From the NCBI RefSeq assembly GCF_900103195.1, contig NZ_FMWU01000031.1, positions 1-64,000 of the forward strand: a DNA stretch of 64,000 bases, read 5' to 3'. Made by a program: the position numbers and the translations under genes. Within the stretch, counting starts at the first letter, position 1; every line of letters starts with the position of its first letter. The notes under the pieces are model-generated. The model worked only from the letters and a program-made list of their open reading frames with translations. It did no database searches and was not told where the DNA came from. The stretch comes from Methylobacterium sp. UNC378MF (GTDB lineage: Bacteria > Pseudomonadota > Alphaproteobacteria > Rhizobiales > Beijerinckiaceae). Positions 61,764-64,000 of the stretch are shown here, piece by piece.

Positions 61764-63107
61764 CTACCCCTCCCCGCGCCGCTGCTTGCGCAGCGCTTCC
61801 CACCTGTCGAGGCGCTCGGCCAAGCGGCTCTCGTAGCCGCGCTCCGTGGGCTGGTAGAGGTGCTGGCGCCCCAGCGCGTCCGGCCAGTAATCCTGGCCCG
61901 AGAAGGCGTCGGGCTCGTCGTGGTCGTAGCGGTAGCCTTCGCCGTAGCCGATCCGCTTCATCAGCTTGGTCGGCGCGTTGAGGATGGTGCGCGGCGGCGG
62001 CAGGGATCCCGCCTCCTTGGCGAGCCGGGTCGCGGCCTTGTAGGCCTCGTAGACCGCGTTCGATTTCGGCGCGCAGGCGAGATAGATCGCCGCCTGGGCG
62101 AGCGCCAGTTCGCCCTCCGGGCTTCCGAGGAAGTCGAAGGCGTCCTTGGCGGCGTTGGCCACCACCAGGGCCTGCGGGTCGGCGAGCCCGATATCCTCCA
62201 CCGCCATGCGGACCAGCCGGCGGGCGATGAACAGCCGATCCTCGCCGGCATCGAGCATCCGGCAGAGATAGTAGAGCGCCGCGTCCGGATCCGAGCCGCG
62301 CACGGTCTTGTGCAGGGCCGAGATGAGATTGTAGTGGCCCTCCTGCGCCTTGTCGTAGATCGGCGCCCGCCGCTGCACGATCGCCTGGAGCGCCTCGGCG
62401 TCGAGAATCTCGCCCGGTTGCGCCGAGCGCCAGACCTCCTCCGCCAGAGTCAGGGCCGCCCGGCCGTCGCCGTCGGCCATGCGGACCAGCACGCCCCGGG
62501 CCTCCTCGGTGAGCGGCAGGGCCTGACCGGTCAGCGCCTCGGCCCGGACTAGGAGGCGCGCGATGGCGCCCGGGTCGAGGGCCCGGAACAGCAGGACCCG
62601 GGCCCGGGACAGGAGCGCGGCGTTCAGCTCGAAGGAGGGATTCTCCGTCGTGGCGCCCACCAGCGTGACGGTTCCGTCCTCCATCACCGGCAGGAAGGCG
62701 TCGAGTTGCGCCCGGTTGAACCGGTGGATCTCGTCCACGAACAGCAGGGTCGCCTGCCCGGTCGCCCGGCGCCTGCGCGCCGCCTCGAACACCTTGCGCA
62801 GGTCGGGTACGCCGGAAAAGATCGCCGAGATCTGCTCGAAATGCAGGTCGGTGCCCTGGGCGAGCAGCCGTGCCACCGTGGTCTTGCCGGTGCCGGGTGG
62901 CCCCCAGAAGATCAGCGAGCCGAGGCTGCGGCCGCGCAGCAGGCGGGTGAGCGCCCCGCCCTCCCCGGTCAGGTGCTCCTGGCCGACGACCTCGGCGAGA
63001 CTCTGCGGACGCAGCCGGTCCGCCAGCGGGCGGGCGGCTTCGGGGCCGGACGCGCGGCCGGGATCCGGCGCGGAGGGCGGCTCCGCGGAGGCGAACAGGT
63101 CGGACAT
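61764..63107 (-). CDS. rarA: Replication-associated recombination protein A (MgsA/RarA)
   Basis: RarA is a AAA+ ATPase related to clamp loaders that acts at stalled replication forks. The 447-residue protein shows LADRLRPQSLAEVVGQEHL, Walker A WGPPGTGKTTVARLLA, Walker B LLFVDEIHRFNRAQ, sensor LVGATTENPSFEL, and the C-terminal tetramerisation part (YNLISALHKTVRGSDPDAALYYLCRM and the GYGEGYRYDHD region). All are canonical. It follows the HtrA gene on the same strand after a 60-base gap. Confidence 0.96.
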   Translation of the reverse strand: MSDLFASAEPPSAPDPGRASGPEAARPLADRLRPQSLAEVVGQEHLTGEGGALTRLLRGRSLGSLIFWGPPGTGKTTVARLLAQGTDLHFEQISAIFSGVPDLRKVFEAARRRRATGQATLLFVDEIHRFNRAQLDAFLPVMEDGTVTLVGATTENPSFELNAALLSRARVLLFRALDPGAIARLLVRAEALTGQALPLTEEARGVLVRMADGDGRAALTLAEEVWRSAQPGEILDAEALQAIVQRRAPIYDKAQEGHYNLISALHKTVRGSDPDAALYYLCRMLDAGEDRLFIARRLVRMAVEDIGLADPQALVVANAAKDAFDFLGSPEGELALAQAAIYLACAPKSNAVYEAYKAATRLAKEAGSLPPPRTILNAPTKLMKRIGYGEGYRYDHDEPDAFSGQDYWPDALGRQHLYQPTERGYESRLAERLDRWEALRKQRRGEG

Positions 63108-63167
63108 CCGCGCATCAACACCGGGGCCGAGCCCCGGCGCAAGCCGGCCGGCCGCGATCGCGCGGGA

Positions 63168-64000
63168 TCAGCCCCCGAACACCGAAGTCAGGATCTCACC
63201 GTTGCGGTTGATCGCGACCTCCCAGGAATTGAGGCTGTTGCGGGTGACCCGGTCGAGATCCTTGGTGGTCGCCATCGGCACGCCGTTGACCGCCACGATC
63301 ACGTCGCCCTTCTGCAGCCCGACCCGGGCGGCGACGGAATTCTCGTCCACCGCCTGCACGGCCACGCCCTCGGCCGGGAAGTCCACCTGCATCTCCTCGG
63401 CGACCGCCGGTGAGGTGTTGACGAGCGTCGCGCCCAGGAAGGGCGAGCGGGTCTTCACCTTGAGCACGTCCCGCGGGCGCGTCTCCGGAGCCGGAGCGAG
63501 CTTGACCGAGACCGTCTGCCGGGTCGTGCCGCGCAGGATCCCGAACCGGGCCTGGCCCTGGACGCCCTTGAGGGCGAAGCGGTAGCCGAAGGCCTCCGGG
63601 TCGGCCACCTCCTGGCCGTCGACCGTGAGAACGAGATCGCCGCGCTTCAGGCCCGCCTCCTCGGCCGGGCTCTTGGGCTGGAGGCTCGCCACCAGCACGC
63701 CGGTCGGGTGATCGAGGCCCATGCTGTCGGCGATGTCGGGGGTGACGCTCTGGATGCGCGCCCCGAGCCAGGGCCGGCGCACGACGCTCGCCCCGTCGCG
63801 GGCGGCGTCGACCACCGCCTTGACCATGCCAACGGGAATCGCGAAGCCGATGCCGTGGCTGCCGCCCGACTGCGAGTAGATCGCCGTGTTGATGCCCACC
63901 AACTGGCCGCGCAGGTCCACCAGCGCGCCGCCGGAATTGCCCGGGTTGATCGCCGCGTCGGTCTGGATGAAGTACTGGTAGTCCGCCGAGCCGACCTGCG
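63168..64000 (-). CDS. HtrA/DegQ-family serine protease, 5'-truncated by the window
   Basis: The C-terminal 277 codons of an S1C protease are visible; the start lies beyond base 64000. The active-site segment [15 protein letters not shown] has its catalytic Ser intact (about 63925-63945). Two PDZ domains follow ([18 protein letters not shown] with [17 protein letters not shown], and [16 protein letters not shown]). It probably degrades misfolded periplasmic proteins. It contrasts with the catalytically degenerate S1C protein at 5269-6243. Confidence 0.93.
   Translation of the reverse strand, partial: QVGSADYQYFIQTDAAINPGNSGGALVDLRGQLVGINTAIYSQSGGSHGIGFAIPVGMVKAVVDAARDGASVVRRPWLGARIQSVTPDIADSMGLDHPTGVLVASLQPKSPAEEAGLKRGDLVLTVDGQEVADPEAFGYRFALKGVQGQARFGILRGTTRQTVSVKLAPAPETRPRDVLKVKTRSPFLGATLVNTSPAVAEEMQVDFPAEGVAVQAVDENSVAARVGLQKGDVIVAVNGVPMATTKDLDRVTRNSLNSWEVAINRNGEILTSVFGG

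Overview
The window is very GC-rich DNA from an alphaproteobacterium. The gene content points to Methylobacterium or Methylorubrum: AcdS/AcdR for the plant hormone precursor ACC, many small secreted proteins of Methylobacterium type, GCG_CRPN and DUF1127 small proteins, HWE-type sensor kinases, a NIT-domain chemoreceptor, a cobalamin gene and dispersed intergenic palindromes. Housekeeping genes (uvrA, trmFO, rlmB, purD, argE, rarA) suggest a main chromosome or chromid rather than a small plasmid. No species can be named from the sequence alone.

Layout. 1-1.6 kb: the end of a glycosyltransferase gene overlapped by a hexapeptide acetyltransferase. 1.6-11.2 kb: an almost entirely minus-strand block with an M20 amidohydrolase, trmFO, DUF1127, a GCG_CRPN protein, an HtrA-like protein that has lost its catalytic triad, a SphA-type outer-membrane protein and uvrA. 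11.6-20.9 kb: two MFS transporters, a cupin/quinone-reductase pair divergent from an HxlR regulator, a NIT chemoreceptor, an amidohydrolase and rlmB. 21.0-23.6 kb: a plasmid-type replication module with seven iterons, two DnaA-box-like sites, a RepA_C-family initiator and a coiled-coil/winged-helix protein. 23.7-34.7 kb: small secreted or membrane proteins, carbonic anhydrase, an HWE kinase, a hydrolase, argE, a glycosyltransferase, DoxX and GST. 34.86-40 kb: a tandem glycine riboswitch followed by four co-directional genes. 40-48 kb: cobF, a helicase, an SDR/AraC pair, a second sensor kinase and small proteins. 48.2-52.1 kb: a PaoABC-type molybdenum aldehyde oxidoreductase. 52.2-64 kb: a DapA-family aldolase, an orphan efflux adaptor, a secreted bicupin oxalate decarboxylase, purD, ggt, acdS/acdR, rarA and the 3' part of an active HtrA protease.

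The two most interesting systems are as follows. (1) The riboswitch operon encodes a DadA/glycine-oxidase-like flavoenzyme, a threonine-synthase-fold PLP enzyme, a protein very like beta-hydroxyaspartate aldolase (BhcC) and a protein very like iminosuccinate reductase (BhcD). Together they could turn two glycines into aspartate: glycine to glyoxylate, condensation to beta-hydroxyaspartate, dehydration to iminosuccinate, reduction to aspartate. This would be a variant of the beta-hydroxyaspartate cycle that lacks the BhcA aminotransferase and is switched by glycine itself. (2) The iteron/RepA module lies among ordinary chromosomal genes and has no visible parAB. Genes to its left run mostly away from it, as expected near a replication origin. 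Two families of dispersed palindromic repeats occupy gene ends throughout, and one family occurs twice inside the riboswitch operon.
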